NCBI RefSeq assembly: GCF_003293845.1
Contig: NZ_QLST01000001.1
Span: 62,001 to 126,000 of the forward strand
Length of the DNA: 64,000 nucleotides
Origin: Flavobacterium tibetense
Lineage (GTDB): Bacteria > Bacteroidota > Bacteroidia > Flavobacteriales > Flavobacteriaceae
Direction: 5' to 3'
The number at the start of each line of letters is the position of its first letter. Position 1 is the first letter of the stretch. Positions 17,273-26,409 of the stretch are shown piece by piece. The position numbers and the translations under genes were made by a program. The notes beneath the pieces were generated by a model, which was not told where the DNA came from, did not search any database, and worked only from the letters and a program-made list of their open reading frames with translations.

Positions 17273-17302
17273 CAAAGTTAGCGAATCAATAGCGATTTCA
17301 AA
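17273..17302 (-). promoter_or_regulatory. Promoter of the HU/SPOR gene (TTTG - 18 nt - TAACTTTG)
   Basis: Both elements are present on the minus strand with 18-base spacing. The -7 box ends only 5 bases before the first ATG, so the transcript would be leaderless or nearly so. Confidence 0.65.
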
Positions 17303-17360
17303 ATTTTATCAACAAATTTTATTAACAATTTACAATTCTTAAAAATTGATAAATATCAGG

Positions 17361-17389
17361 TTTTGATTGCCAAAGACTTAGTACCTTTG
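17361..17389 (+). promoter_or_regulatory. Promoter of the cytochrome c gene (TTTTG - 16 nt - TACCTTTG)
   Basis: Clear -33 and -7 elements. The -7 box ends 21 bases before the ATG. Confidence 0.6.
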
Positions 17390-17410
17390 GTATATTAAAA
17401 AAACATCATC

Positions 17411-17803
17411 ATGTTACGATTACAAAATTTAGTTTTTGCGCTCACTTTTGTTCTGTTTTTAAGTTGTGGAAAAGAAAAAGAGCAAGAGTTTTTTGGTAAA
17501 CAGGAAACGCCAGAAACTACCGAAAATCCCATAGTTACCAAAGGAAAAGAACTTTTTGAAGGCAAAGGAACTTGTGTGGCGTGCCATAAACCCGATGTGA
17601 AAGTTATTGGTCCATCTATCAGTGAAATTTCCAAAATTTATAAAGAGAAAAATGCCAATATGGTAAAATTTCTTAAAGGTGAAGGCGAACCCATTGTAGA
17701 CCCGTCTCAATATGAAGTAATGAAAACCAATTTTTCTATTACCAAAAACATGTCAGACGAAGAATTACAGGCGCTTGAAGCTTATTTTTACAGCTTTAAT
17801 TAA
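17411..17803 (+). CDS. Small c-type cytochrome lipoprotein
   Basis: A 130-residue lipoprotein. The signal peptide ends in FLSCG, with the lipobox cysteine at residue 19. The mature part is one class I cytochrome c domain with the haem-binding C55-V-A-C58-H59. A candidate axial methionine lies in the VMKTNFSITKNMS segment near residue 100. A spacer rich in E, P and T links it to the membrane. It would carry electrons in the periplasm to or from a terminal oxidase or peroxidase. Its last 4 bases overlap the end of the convergent response regulator gene. Confidence 0.92.
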   Translation: MLRLQNLVFALTFVLFLSCGKEKEQEFFGKQETPETTENPIVTKGKELFEGKGTCVACHKPDVKVIGPSISEISKIYKEKNANMVKFLKGEGEPIVDPSQYEVMKTNFSITKNMSDEELQALEAYFYSFN

Positions 17804-18489
17804 GAATTTTCTATAACTAATTTGAAGCCTACACGAGGAATATTTTCAATTCTCACGTGGGTTTCCTCTTTGAATATTTTTCGTAAACGGGAAATAAAAA
17901 CATCCAAACTTCTTCCTGAAAAATAATCGTCGTTGCCCCAAAGTGAAGTCAATATTTTTTCTCTTTTCAACACGGTGTTGGTATTTTCAATAAATAATAA
18001 CAATAAAGCCGATTCTCTTTCTGTTAAGGTAATTTGTTCTTTACTGTTGGTTAATTGGTAATTTTCTGGTTCAAAAGCAAAACTTCCAATGGTATATGAT
18101 TTCTGGGTTTTTTCTATGTTTTTTTGACTTCTATTCAGGAAAATTTCGATTTTTAAAATGAGTTCTTCAATAGAATAGGGTTTCACCAAATAATCATCGG
18201 CACCTAATTTTAAACCTTTGATGCGGTCTTCTTTTAAGGTTTTGGCAGAAAGAAAAATAATCGGAATTTCTTCGTTGCGTTTTCTGATTTCAGTGGCAAT
18301 TTCGAAACCATCCATATCAGGCAACATGATATCGAGCACGCACAAATCGAAAGTTTCTTGGCAAAATAGTTCAAAACCAGCTTTCCCATTGGCACAATGA
18401 ACCACTTCAAAATGTTGTTCTAAATTATCAGCGGTTAAAAATGCCAAAGTTTCATCGTCTTCAACATAAAGAATGCGTTTTTTACTCAT
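17800..18489 (-). CDS. OmpR-family response regulator
   Basis: A 229-residue two-domain regulator. The receiver domain has acidic residues E10, D11 and D12, the phospho-acceptor D53 (CVLDIMLPDMDG), SAK and VKPY. The C-terminal winged helix includes LTERESALLLLF and SGRSLDVFISRLRKIF. It binds DNA after phosphorylation by the kinase encoded just upstream. The chosen ATG (MSKKRILYVEDD) overlaps the kinase gene by 8 bases, giving tight coupling. A longer frame reaching 18546 would extend 65 bases into the kinase gene without conserved residues and is rejected. Targets are unknown. Confidence 0.93.
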   Translation of the reverse strand: MSKKRILYVEDDETLAFLTADNLEQHFEVVHCANGKAGFELFCQETFDLCVLDIMLPDMDGFEIATEIRKRNEEIPIIFLSAKTLKEDRIKGLKLGADDYLVKPYSIEELILKIEIFLNRSQKNIEKTQKSYTIGSFAFEPENYQLTNSKEQITLTERESALLLLFIENTNTVLKREKILTSLWGNDDYFSGRSLDVFISRLRKIFKEETHVRIENIPRVGFKLVIENS

Positions 18490-19747
18490 AAATATCTTTT
18501 TTTGGTATTCGAATAGTAATTTGTAATCCGTTTGATGTATTGGCAATTGTTACGTTCCAATGGTGCAATTGACATATTTTTTTCACATACGATAAACCAA
18601 TGCCAAAACCTTCGATTTCCTTATTGTCTTCTCTTGAAACTCGGTAGAATTTATCAAAAATAAAAGGCAAATCTTTTTCTGGAATCCCTTGTCCGTTGTC
18701 TAAAAATTGCAATTCATAATTACTTTGATTTTCTTTCCAACTTATTTCAATTTCTGGCTTTTCATTGGCATATTTTACTGCATTTTCAATGACATTGTAT
18801 ATAATGTTGTAAAAATGAAAGCGATCAGCAAGAATAGTGATTGCTTTGTTTTCGTATGAAATGACTGCTTTTTTAGGGTATTTCAATGCAATATTTTCTT
18901 CAACCAATTCAATAGTTTTCAACCAATTGATTTTTTCTAATTGCAATTGAATTTGGCTACTTTCTACTTTGGCCAATGATAAAATTTGTTCGATATGTTG
19001 GTTCAACTTATTGCTTTGCTCAATGATGATATTTAAATAGCGACTTAATTTGGGGTTTTTGGTGATTTCATCTTGCGAACTCGCGTATTTGGAAGCAATT
19101 AAAATCGAAGAAAGTGGTGTTTTGAATTCGTGTGTCATGTTGTTGATGAAGTCACGTTGCAAATCGGTGTAATGTTTTTGCTTCAGCATCAACAAAACGG
19201 AATAAACATATATGATTAGCACACCAAATAACACCAATGTGAACAACCAATATTGCTGTAAGCTACTAAAATAACTTAATTGTAACTTGGGAAATCGAAC
19301 GGCAAAATAATATGTTAAGTCTGAGTTTTTAGTAAAACAATTTTCGCATTTTTTCTTTGGTTTTCCATCGGCAGCAATATAATTTCCATAAACCATCTCA
19401 TCTGTTGCGCAATTGTAAATGGCATATTCAAAATCTAAGTCGAGCTTGACTTTAGCAAATTCATTCTTTAAATAATGCTCTAAAATGTTGTTTTCAAAAA
19501 CATCGTTAACATTGGCAATAAAATAGCTGTCATTTACTTTTCTGACATGATTTGCTGAGGGCAACAACGTGTTATTATCTCTATGAATTTTTTCAACAAC
19601 ATCTTGTAAAGCATAAAATATCTTGGCTTCTGATTCCTTTTTCTCAAAAGTATAGGCTTGATTTAACAAAAACAATTGCATTATAATTACTCCTATAATG
19701 GCTATTAATCCTGCTAGAATCACGCTATTTAATTTACTAAACTTCAT
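18482..19747 (-). CDS. Sensor histidine kinase
   Basis: A 421-residue inner-membrane kinase. Membrane helix 1 spans about 9-29. A periplasmic sensor of about 130 residues includes a CENC cysteine pair near 134-137, and helix 2 lies at about 167-188. The HisKA domain has the phosphorylated H206 in NMTHEFKTPLSS. The HATPase domain has N box NVIENAVKYA, G1 DNGQGIP and G2 GFGIGLSYVKK. It phosphorylates the response regulator encoded downstream. The signal is unknown; the paired cysteines might allow redox sensing, which is only a suggestion. Confidence 0.93.
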   Translation of the reverse strand: MKFSKLNSVILAGLIAIIGVIIMQLFLLNQAYTFEKKESEAKIFYALQDVVEKIHRDNNTLLPSANHVRKVNDSYFIANVNDVFENNILEHYLKNEFAKVKLDLDFEYAIYNCATDEMVYGNYIAADGKPKKKCENCFTKNSDLTYYFAVRFPKLQLSYFSSLQQYWLFTLVLFGVLIIYVYSVLLMLKQKHYTDLQRDFINNMTHEFKTPLSSILIASKYASSQDEITKNPKLSRYLNIIIEQSNKLNQHIEQILSLAKVESSQIQLQLEKINWLKTIELVEENIALKYPKKAVISYENKAITILADRFHFYNIIYNVIENAVKYANEKPEIEISWKENQSNYELQFLDNGQGIPEKDLPFIFDKFYRVSREDNKEIEGFGIGLSYVKKICQLHHWNVTIANTSNGLQITIRIPKKDIYE

Positions 19748-19832
19748 TTATTTGAATTGTTCTTAATAACCGTTAACAACTAGTTAACAATCATTGACGA
19801 TTGATTAACAACAAATTTACTATTAGTTTTTT

Positions 19833-19840
19833 TATATTTG
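19833..19840 (+). promoter_or_regulatory. -7 box TATATTTG of the DUF1573 gene
   Basis: A TAnnTTTG match 35 bases before the ATG. No -33 TTTG at normal spacing; TTAACAA repeats lie upstream. Confidence 0.45.
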
Positions 19841-19875
19841 TGATATCATTATCATTAAAACTAAAAAAATAAAAT

Positions 19876-20334
19876 ATGAAAGCATTAAAATTAACTGTAT
19901 TAGCATTATTTGTGTCAGCATTTTCATTTGCACAAAAAGTAGAAGACAAACCTCAAACAGCAAAAATGCAAGTGAATTTACCATCTACAACTTCTGCTGC
20001 TAAGTGGGAAAAAGACACGCATGACTTTGGTGATTTAGAAAAAGGGAAGCCAGTTTCTTACGAATTTTCGTTTGTAAATACTTCTAAAGAGACTATTTTA
20101 ATTACAAATGTAAAACCAGCATGTGGTTGTACAGCTACAAACTATACAAAAACGCCTATTAAACCAGGGGAAAAAGGAGTAGTTGAAGCAACTTATAATG
20201 CAGCAGCTCCTGGAGCATTTAACAAAACCGTTACAGTAACTACTAGCGAAGCTAATGCAGCTCCTAAAATTTTATTCATTAAAGGGAATGTTAAAACAGA
20301 AGATAGCCAACAAAAATCGGTATTACTAAAATAA
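19876..20334 (+). CDS. DUF1573 domain-containing secreted protein
   Basis: A 152-residue protein with a Sec signal peptide (cleavage after SAFSFAQ, about residue 20). A single Ig-like DUF1573 domain carries KWEKDTHDFGDLEKGKPVSY and the hallmark VKPACGCTAT. The domain is related to ASH/MSP folds and is found in periplasmic or surface proteins of Bacteroidota. No activity is known. It stands alone, with its own promoter and a strong terminator. It is rich in alanine and lysine with regular codon use, suggesting good expression, which is inference. Confidence 0.9.
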   Translation: MKALKLTVLALFVSAFSFAQKVEDKPQTAKMQVNLPSTTSAAKWEKDTHDFGDLEKGKPVSYEFSFVNTSKETILITNVKPACGCTATNYTKTPIKPGEKGVVEATYNAAAPGAFNKTVTVTTSEANAAPKILFIKGNVKTEDSQQKSVLLK

Positions 20335-20363
20335 TATTCAAGAGTTTCTTATTAATTCTATTA

Positions 20364-20391
20364 AAGCCACCTAATTTCAGGTGGTTTTTTT
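20364..20391 (+). terminator. Terminator of the DUF1573 gene
   Basis: Stem AAGCCACCT / AGGTGGTTT with a 6-base loop followed by T5. A classic intrinsic terminator 30 bases after the stop. Confidence 0.9.
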
Positions 20392-20428
20392 ATTTCCAAA
20401 AGCTAATAATTATTAATATTTTTACAAT

Positions 20429-20899
20429 ATGATAGACGCTTTTATAAAAACCCCATTGGGTATTGTAAAACTAACAGGAGATGAAAAAGGAATTAGAGAA
20501 ATTATTATTTTAGATGATAATCTAGAGTCAGATACTATTCCAAAAGAATTGAAAGTTGCAGTAGAACAAATCCATGAATATTTTGAAGGGAAAAGGACTG
20601 CATTTACTTTTAAAATAAATCCTTTAGGAACTGAATTTCAACAAAAAGTTTGGAAAGTTTTATTGACAATACCATATGGAAAGACAATTTCTTATTTAGC
20701 ACTTTCAAAGAAAATAGGTGATGTAAAAGCAATAAGAGCAGTCGCCTCTGCAAACGGCAAAAATCCATTGTGGATTGTTGTTCCTTGTCACAGAGTTATT
20801 GGGTCAGATGGTTCACTTACGGGTTATGCAGGGGGATTGTGGCGTAAAAAATGGTTATTGGAACATGAAAATCCTGTTAAACAAGAAAGTTTATTTTAA
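20429..20899 (+). CDS. Methylated-DNA-[protein]-cysteine S-methyltransferase
   Basis: A 156-residue O6-alkylguanine-DNA alkyltransferase. It transfers the alkyl group from O6-methylguanine to its own cysteine, C120 in IVVPCHRVI, repairing DNA in one irreversible step. IPYGKTISY (residues 81-89) and the recognition-helix segment AIRAVASANGKNP are conserved. It is a stand-alone Ogt-type enzyme without an Ada regulatory domain. It lies 63 bases before a serine hydrolase gene on the same strand. Confidence 0.95.
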   Translation: MIDAFIKTPLGIVKLTGDEKGIREIIILDDNLESDTIPKELKVAVEQIHEYFEGKRTAFTFKINPLGTEFQQKVWKVLLTIPYGKTISYLALSKKIGDVKAIRAVASANGKNPLWIVVPCHRVIGSDGSLTGYAGGLWRKKWLLEHENPVKQESLF

Positions 20900-20961
20900 T
20901 TTTTGTGTCAAAACCAAACAACTTTTTCTTATTTTTATAATAATCATTTTTAAAATTAAAC

Positions 20962-22119
20962 ATGAAAATCTTCAAAAAAACCTTCAAATGGTTTGCTATA
21001 GTTTTAATAAGTCTTGTTGTTTTGATGTACATCTTTGATGTTGATTATTTACTTCGAGCTGTCAGAACCATTTATTTTAAAGGATATACAACTGCTTTTC
21101 TAGAAGACTATAAAGAGTTTCCTAACCGAAAAATCGAGAAAGGAGTAGCACAACCTTGGGCAATGGCAAAAGATTACAATACTGTTTCCGCTACTGAAAC
21201 ATTAGAAAAAACCCATCAAGAATTACAAACCATTGCTTATGTAATTATTAAGAACGATAGTATATGGCATGAAAGCTATTTTGATGGTTTTGATCAAAAT
21301 TCGAAATCCAATTCCTTTTCAATGGCCAAAAGTATCGTTACAATGGCAATGGGAAAAGCAATAATGCAAGGAAAAATTAAAAGTTTAGATCAAAAAGTAA
21401 CTGATTTTTTTCCTGAATTAAAAGGAAAGTTTGCTAATGAAGTTACTGTTGGCGATTTATCTTCAATGGCATCTGGATTGAGTTGGGACGAACGTTATTA
21501 CAGTCCGTTTTCTATTGTAACCAAAGCGTATTTTCATGATGATTTGAAAGGCGTAATTCTAGATTTAGAAATCAATGAAAAACCTGGAAAATCATTTAAG
21601 TATCTTAGTGGTGCAACACAATTATTGGCCATGTGCGTAGAAAAAGCTACCGGACAATATTTATCAGACTATGTTTCAGCACATTTTTGGCAACCAATGG
21701 GAGCTGAAAACGAAGCACTTTGGCAATTGGATCACGAATCAGACGGAATTGAAAAAGCGTACTGTTGTATTTCAAGTAACGCTAGAGATTTTGCCCGTTT
21801 TGGAAAATTGTATTTAAATAATGGGAATTGGAATGGAAAACAATTATTAGACAGCACATTCGTTAAAAAGTGTACAACACCGAGATTTGCCGAAAGTCCA
21901 GAATATGGTTATGGTTGGTGGTTGCATAATTTTTTAGGAAAAGATTTGTATTACATGCGCGGTCATTTAGGGCAATTTGTAATTGTGATTCCAGAAGATG
22001 ACTTAATTATTGTGCGATTAGGACATATAAAAGGATTGCAAACGGAATCAGATCCGCATAGTGATGATTTATATGTTTATGTGGAAGAAGCTTATGAGAT
22101 GTTGAAAATGAGAAAATAA
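20962..22119 (+). CDS. Serine hydrolase of the beta-lactamase/class C-like family
   Basis: A 385-residue protein anchored by an N-terminal membrane helix (about residues 8-25). The catalytic serine-lysine pair is S120-M-A-K123 in NSFSMAKSIV. FKYLSGATQLLAM takes the place of the YxN element, and RGHLGQFVIVIPEDDLIIV is the C-terminal strand typical of the family. Members act as esterases, D-aminopeptidases or carboxypeptidases in the periplasm; the substrate is unknown. Antibiotic resistance should not be assumed. The next small gene begins 11 bases downstream. Confidence 0.88.
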   Translation: MKIFKKTFKWFAIVLISLVVLMYIFDVDYLLRAVRTIYFKGYTTAFLEDYKEFPNRKIEKGVAQPWAMAKDYNTVSATETLEKTHQELQTIAYVIIKNDSIWHESYFDGFDQNSKSNSFSMAKSIVTMAMGKAIMQGKIKSLDQKVTDFFPELKGKFANEVTVGDLSSMASGLSWDERYYSPFSIVTKAYFHDDLKGVILDLEINEKPGKSFKYLSGATQLLAMCVEKATGQYLSDYVSAHFWQPMGAENEALWQLDHESDGIEKAYCCISSNARDFARFGKLYLNNGNWNGKQLLDSTFVKKCTTPRFAESPEYGYGWWLHNFLGKDLYYMRGHLGQFVIVIPEDDLIIVRLGHIKGLQTESDPHSDDLYVYVEEAYEMLKMRK

Positions 22120-22130
22120 ATATTGAAATT

Positions 22131-22421
22131 ATGAACGGGAATTTTTCAGCATTCAAGAATCGAGAAAGAATGAGTGAGCAAAAGAAAGTTGCCTCAAAAG
22201 AAAAATTTTTTTCAAAGAAAACAGCATTGGTTAATTCAAAATCCAAAACCACATTAGAGATAAACACAAATTTATCTCCAAATGAGCTAAATGAATTAAA
22301 AAATCAAATTAGAAATGAAAAGAAACAAAAACTAAAAAAATACAACATTCGATTTTTACTCTTTTTTGTCTTTGTCTTTATTTTAATATTTCTTTTTGCA
22401 ATGAAAATGAATATCATATAA
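22131..22421 (+). CDS. Small basic protein with C-terminal membrane helix
   Basis: A 96-residue protein of no recognised family. Residues 1-75 are hydrophilic and lysine-rich (QKKVASKEKFFSKK, NEKKQKLKK). Residues 76-92 form a phenylalanine-rich membrane helix (FLLFFVFVFILIFLF), so it is predicted to be tail-anchored with the basic part in the cytoplasm. It follows the serine hydrolase by 11 bases, so the two may be cotranscribed. The reading frame has normal composition for the region, but without homologues it remains hypothetical. Confidence 0.6.
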   Translation: MNGNFSAFKNRERMSEQKKVASKEKFFSKKTALVNSKSKTTLEINTNLSPNELNELKNQIRNEKKQKLKKYNIRFLLFFVFVFILIFLFAMKMNII

Positions 22422-22504
22422 CTTTTGGAAAATTTTCTGAATTAGACTAAGTAAAACTTGATACAAACAATAAACAATTAACCATCAACTATAAACTTGT
22501 AAAA

Positions 22505-23218
22505 ATGATAGAAAAAATTAATCTAAACAACATTCTATTTTTAGACATAGAAACCGTTCCAGAATACAACAGTTACATGGGAATGGATGATGAAACCAAA
22601 AAACTTTGGGAACAAAAAACCCAATACCAAAGACGGGATGAAGTTACTGCTGAAGATTTCTACGAAAGAGCTGGAATTTGGGCTGAATTTGGAAAAATCA
22701 TTACAATTTCTGTGGGTTATTTTACAAATAAAGCAGACATCAGAAACTTTAGAGTTACTAGTTTTTGGGGTGAAGAAAAGAAGATTTTACAAGATTTTTC
22801 GAATTTATTGAATACCCACTTTAATGGCGCCCAACATTTACTTTGCGGACACAACGCAAAGGAATTTGATATTCCGTTTATTGCCAGACGAATGATTATT
22901 AACGGTATTGCTTTGCCAGACAAACTAAATTTATTTGGAAAAAAACCTTGGGAAGTACCCCATTTGGATACTTTAGAATTGTGGAAATTTGGTGATTACA
23001 AACATTTTACGTCTTTAAAATTATTGACTAAAGTTTTAGGTGTTCCTTCGCCTAAAGATGACATTGACGGAAGTGAAGTTGCCAAAGTATTTTACATCCA
23101 AAATGATATTGACAGAATTATTACCTATTGTGAGAAAGATGTAATTGCTGTGGCTCAAGTTTTCCTTCGGCTAAGACGGGAAGATTTGTTAGTAGAAGAT
23201 GAAATTATTCACGTATAA
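22505..23218 (+). CDS. 3'-5' exonuclease (RNase H-like fold, PolB-type)
   Basis: A 237-residue DEDD-type exonuclease related to the predicted PolB-like 3'-5' exonuclease family. Catalytic acidic residues are visible as D14 and E16 in ILFLDIETVPE, an aspartate in HNAKEFDIPFIARRM, and an aspartate in YCEKDVIAVAQ. It probably trims DNA or RNA 3' ends in the cytoplasm. The family is common in Bacteroidota but little studied, so the true substrate is unknown. It is a single gene ending in a strong bidirectional terminator. Confidence 0.87.
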   Translation: MIEKINLNNILFLDIETVPEYNSYMGMDDETKKLWEQKTQYQRRDEVTAEDFYERAGIWAEFGKIITISVGYFTNKADIRNFRVTSFWGEEKKILQDFSNLLNTHFNGAQHLLCGHNAKEFDIPFIARRMIINGIALPDKLNLFGKKPWEVPHLDTLELWKFGDYKHFTSLKLLTKVLGVPSPKDDIDGSEVAKVFYIQNDIDRIITYCEKDVIAVAQVFLRLRREDLLVEDEIIHV

Positions 23219-23251
23219 AAAAAGGGATTCCAATTGGAACCCCTTTTTTTT
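23217..23251. terminator. Bidirectional terminator at the end of the exonuclease gene
   Basis: A 15-bp stem with one mismatch (AAAAAAAGGGATTCC / GGAACCCCTTTTTTT) around an AATT loop, with T-runs on both strands. It starts within the stop codon and separates convergent genes. Confidence 0.9.
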
Positions 23252-23264
23252 ACTTATTATAATC

Positions 23265-26219
23265 TTATTTGTTGATTATGATTTTCTGTGTTGTTTTTGC
23301 AGCACCATTTTCAATTGATAATAAATAAACACCATTACTTACATTTTCAACATTTAATGTTTCCATCGTAGTATTAGATTTTTTATTCATTACAATTCTT
23401 CCTTGAACATCATATAACACATAAGTAGTTTCTCCCGTTAAATTTTCACCAAGATTAACATTGATGATTCCTTTAGAAGGATTTGGGTAAATTTTTAATG
23501 AGTTTAATGCATTTGAAGGAGTGTTAAGGGTAATATTACAAACTTCAATTCTAAAATTAGAAACTGTTCCTCCATCTCCATTATAAGGGTCGTCAATTAA
23601 AAGAGTCCATATTCCATCTGCATTAAGACCATTGAGATTACTCAAGCTTTCAACAGGAGCAATCAAGTCGAAAATTGCTGGCGGTGTTGTGGCACATTGA
23701 GGTTCACTTCCTGAGTCAACAAACACACAATTTATATCGTCTTGTTCAGTACAAGCTTCTCTAAGAAGAGTTATTACAGGACTTCCTATTGTAGCAGGGC
23801 CTCTTAAAGTAATAGTCATATCTTGCACCCAAGTATGGGTCATTTCTAAGGTAACTCGAAGTTCACCAATAGTTAATCCACCTGTAATTTCAATAGGAAC
23901 ACTAGCGCTAGAATTTGCTACCGTCGCTACCGTCGCGTCAGAGAAGTCAGTTGCTGTAAAAACATTTCCACAAGATAAAATACCTGTTGTAAAAGAATAT
24001 ATAGAAGCGTCATTAAAGTTACCTGAACCACATCTATTCGACGGATTAACTCTCCAATAGTATGTCGTTTCTTGTTGTAAGCCAGAAACCAATAAGTTTG
24101 AGTTGTTTGTATTCTGTTGTATTATTATTGGAATAAATGTTGGGCTAGTAGATAGCTGAACAGTATAACTTTCTGCATTTACGTCATTTTCCCAATCTAA
24201 ATTAACAATAGTAGACGCCCCATTAAATCCATTTGTTGGGCTAGTTAAGTTTAATGGTTGAAAAGTGCTACCATAGATTTTTAATTTTTTAGATCTTGTT
24301 TCCGTTTCAGTTCCATTATTGCCTAATATTCCAACATTATAGTCTCCTGGATTTGCACCACTTAAGTTAGTTATTGTAAGTGTTACTAAACCATCAGCAC
24401 TTAGGCTTAAAGGAGTTATAGTAGCATTTGCTCCTGCTGGTATCCCTACGGGACTGAAATTTGTTGTTCCAATACCCGTTTGCTTGTGATTAAAAGTATA
24501 TGTTGCAGTTTCATTTGAACATTTAATTAAATCATCAGATGTTGAAGTAATGGCAAACGATGATGCAATACCTGTAATAACTAAAGAATAGTCTTGTTTT
24601 CCTGTAACTAAAGTTCCTTTATGAGTAATTGTAATAGTATAATCTCCAGCAACGGGGTTGTCTATCTTAACAACCTCAATATTATCTACATTGTTATCAC
24701 CATTTCTAATAGCTCCTTCATTAGGATCAAGTTGTAATTTCCAAGGGAAATAAGTTGTTCCATCTTTTGTGATTCGAATATCTAAATCATTAATTAGAGA
24801 TCTAAAAGTGTCATTAGGTTCTAAGCGTTGACCATTATTTGCTTCTCCTGGCAAATCAGTCCAAGAAATAGATGCAATTAATGGATTTGTTGCTCCCCCG
24901 TTTGATGTAACTGTCATGGTAAAAGAACCTCCTTGATTTAGAGTGTTTTCCGAAACCCATGAATTTAATCCGTTATCTCTTAAGGTCTCGGCTGCTTTTT
25001 TAGCATTTAATAATCCCCATCCAAAAATTGGGTCTGGACCTAAATCACCAGCATCATCAGCAGTATGACAAACTAGACCTTTCAAAGTAGCAGCTTTCAT
25101 AAAGTAATTATATAACTGGTTGTGGTATTGCTGTAATATTAATAGTGTACCAGTAACGTTCGGTGCCGCCATAGATGTACCAGATAAACTTGCGGTTTGA
25201 GTATTACTACCACTACTCAGAGATGTCACTCCGGTTCCGTTTCCAGTAATATCTGGTTTAATTCTTCGGTCATCAGTAGGACCTTGACTACTTGAAGAAT
25301 TGATTAATACATTATTTAATGTGCCGTTTGCATTAATTGTAGCATCTTGTGCATTAGCAATAGTAAGTACATTTTTAGAAACTTTATTTCCTACTAATTT
25401 ATCAAACCCAAAAGCAACTGGGTCAGCATTATTGTTATTATTTCCATCATTTCCTGCTGAAAAAACAGGTAAATAATAAGGTGATAAATATGCAATTTCA
25501 TCCCATGCTCTTGAATCTTCAACATAACTACCAATATACCAAGCAGGTAATGTATTACCTCCATTTGTAACTGGGACACCATATGAATGGTTAGAGACTA
25601 ACATTCCAAGCAGCGATTCTGATAAAGCTTCAGATTCGTCATCAGTCCAGTTAAAAGTTCGTGCATTGGCTACTGGAGCCATACCTTTGATATTAGCCGA
25701 ACCAGCACTCCACGGAGAAGCAATTACAGTTCCCGCAACGTGAGTGGCATGTTGACTATAAGTTGTCCCAAATTCATCATCAACGGTAACTACACGACCG
25801 CCAAATCCACTATGTGATCTTCTTACAGTTCCTCCATCCCAAACACGAGCAATCATGTTTTGACCGTCTAAAGTTAAGCCTAAACCTCCCCCAGAATTCA
25901 AATAATTAGTCCTTGTAGATATTGCAGCGGCAACATTATCTGTTTTTCTGTACAAAGGAAAACCTAATTTAGTTATTTTGTAAATCTCTTCAAAAGAACC
26001 ATCCTCATGTTGAATAATAATCGGCCAACCATTTTTCTTCGCAGTTTCAAGAGCGATTTGTCTCTCTTTCTTTTCTCTCGAATTTACTTCAATTATTTTT
26101 TGTTGAATAGCTTCAACATCATAATTTTTTACAATTTCAGCAGACTGTTTTTGGTTTTGAGAAAAACCAAAATTTGTAATTGCAAGTAAAACAGATACTA
26201 AAAGTAGTTTGTTTTTCAT
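23265..26219 (-). CDS. Secreted S8 (subtilisin-like) serine peptidase with T9SS type A sorting domain
   Basis: A 984-residue exported protease; numbering below counts from the ATG 9 bases upstream at 26228, which is also possible. It has a signal peptide (ending GFSQ) and a subtilase domain with D131 (ARVWDGG), H160 (HATHVAGT) and S352 (SGTSMAAPN). Next come a proprotein convertase-like segment, a fibronectin III domain (TYYWRVNPSNRCG) and a P-domain-like beta region (TWVQDMTITLRGP, GTVSNFRIEV). A T9SS C-terminal domain follows (LKIYPNPSKGIINV to KIIINK). It should be secreted by the type IX system and attached to or released from the surface. It is transcribed alone. Confidence 0.92.
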   Translation of the reverse strand: MKNKLLLVSVLLAITNFGFSQNQKQSAEIVKNYDVEAIQQKIIEVNSREKKERQIALETAKKNGWPIIIQHEDGSFEEIYKITKLGFPLYRKTDNVAAAISTRTNYLNSGGGLGLTLDGQNMIARVWDGGTVRRSHSGFGGRVVTVDDEFGTTYSQHATHVAGTVIASPWSAGSANIKGMAPVANARTFNWTDDESEALSESLLGMLVSNHSYGVPVTNGGNTLPAWYIGSYVEDSRAWDEIAYLSPYYLPVFSAGNDGNNNNNADPVAFGFDKLVGNKVSKNVLTIANAQDATINANGTLNNVLINSSSSQGPTDDRRIKPDITGNGTGVTSLSSGSNTQTASLSGTSMAAPNVTGTLLILQQYHNQLYNYFMKAATLKGLVCHTADDAGDLGPDPIFGWGLLNAKKAAETLRDNGLNSWVSENTLNQGGSFTMTVTSNGGATNPLIASISWTDLPGEANNGQRLEPNDTFRSLINDLDIRITKDGTTYFPWKLQLDPNEGAIRNGDNNVDNIEVVKIDNPVAGDYTITITHKGTLVTGKQDYSLVITGIASSFAITSTSDDLIKCSNETATYTFNHKQTGIGTTNFSPVGIPAGANATITPLSLSADGLVTLTITNLSGANPGDYNVGILGNNGTETETRSKKLKIYGSTFQPLNLTSPTNGFNGASTIVNLDWENDVNAESYTVQLSTSPTFIPIIIQQNTNNSNLLVSGLQQETTYYWRVNPSNRCGSGNFNDASIYSFTTGILSCGNVFTATDFSDATVATVANSSASVPIEITGGLTIGELRVTLEMTHTWVQDMTITLRGPATIGSPVITLLREACTEQDDINCVFVDSGSEPQCATTPPAIFDLIAPVESLSNLNGLNADGIWTLLIDDPYNGDGGTVSNFRIEVCNITLNTPSNALNSLKIYPNPSKGIINVNLGENLTGETTYVLYDVQGRIVMNKKSNTTMETLNVENVSNGVYLLSIENGAAKTTQKIIINK

Positions 26220-26409
26220 GTTAGACATTGGGTATTAATAAATTAAAAATCAAAAATATATTTTTTTTATTAAATATTGCGCTAAACAATTCAAAAAAAA
26301 CAATAAATTAACAAAAAAAAATATTTTTTAACTTTTTTGCTTTATAAAATAATTAATTAATAGCTTTTTAATTTCTATAAATTTATATTTACGAAAAAAA
26401 CAACAACCC

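Noticed and set aside
20962..22119. Antibiotic-resistance beta-lactamase
   Set aside because: It has the SxxK motif but a YLSG in place of YxN and no KTG; it fits the broad serine-hydrolase branch with unknown substrate.
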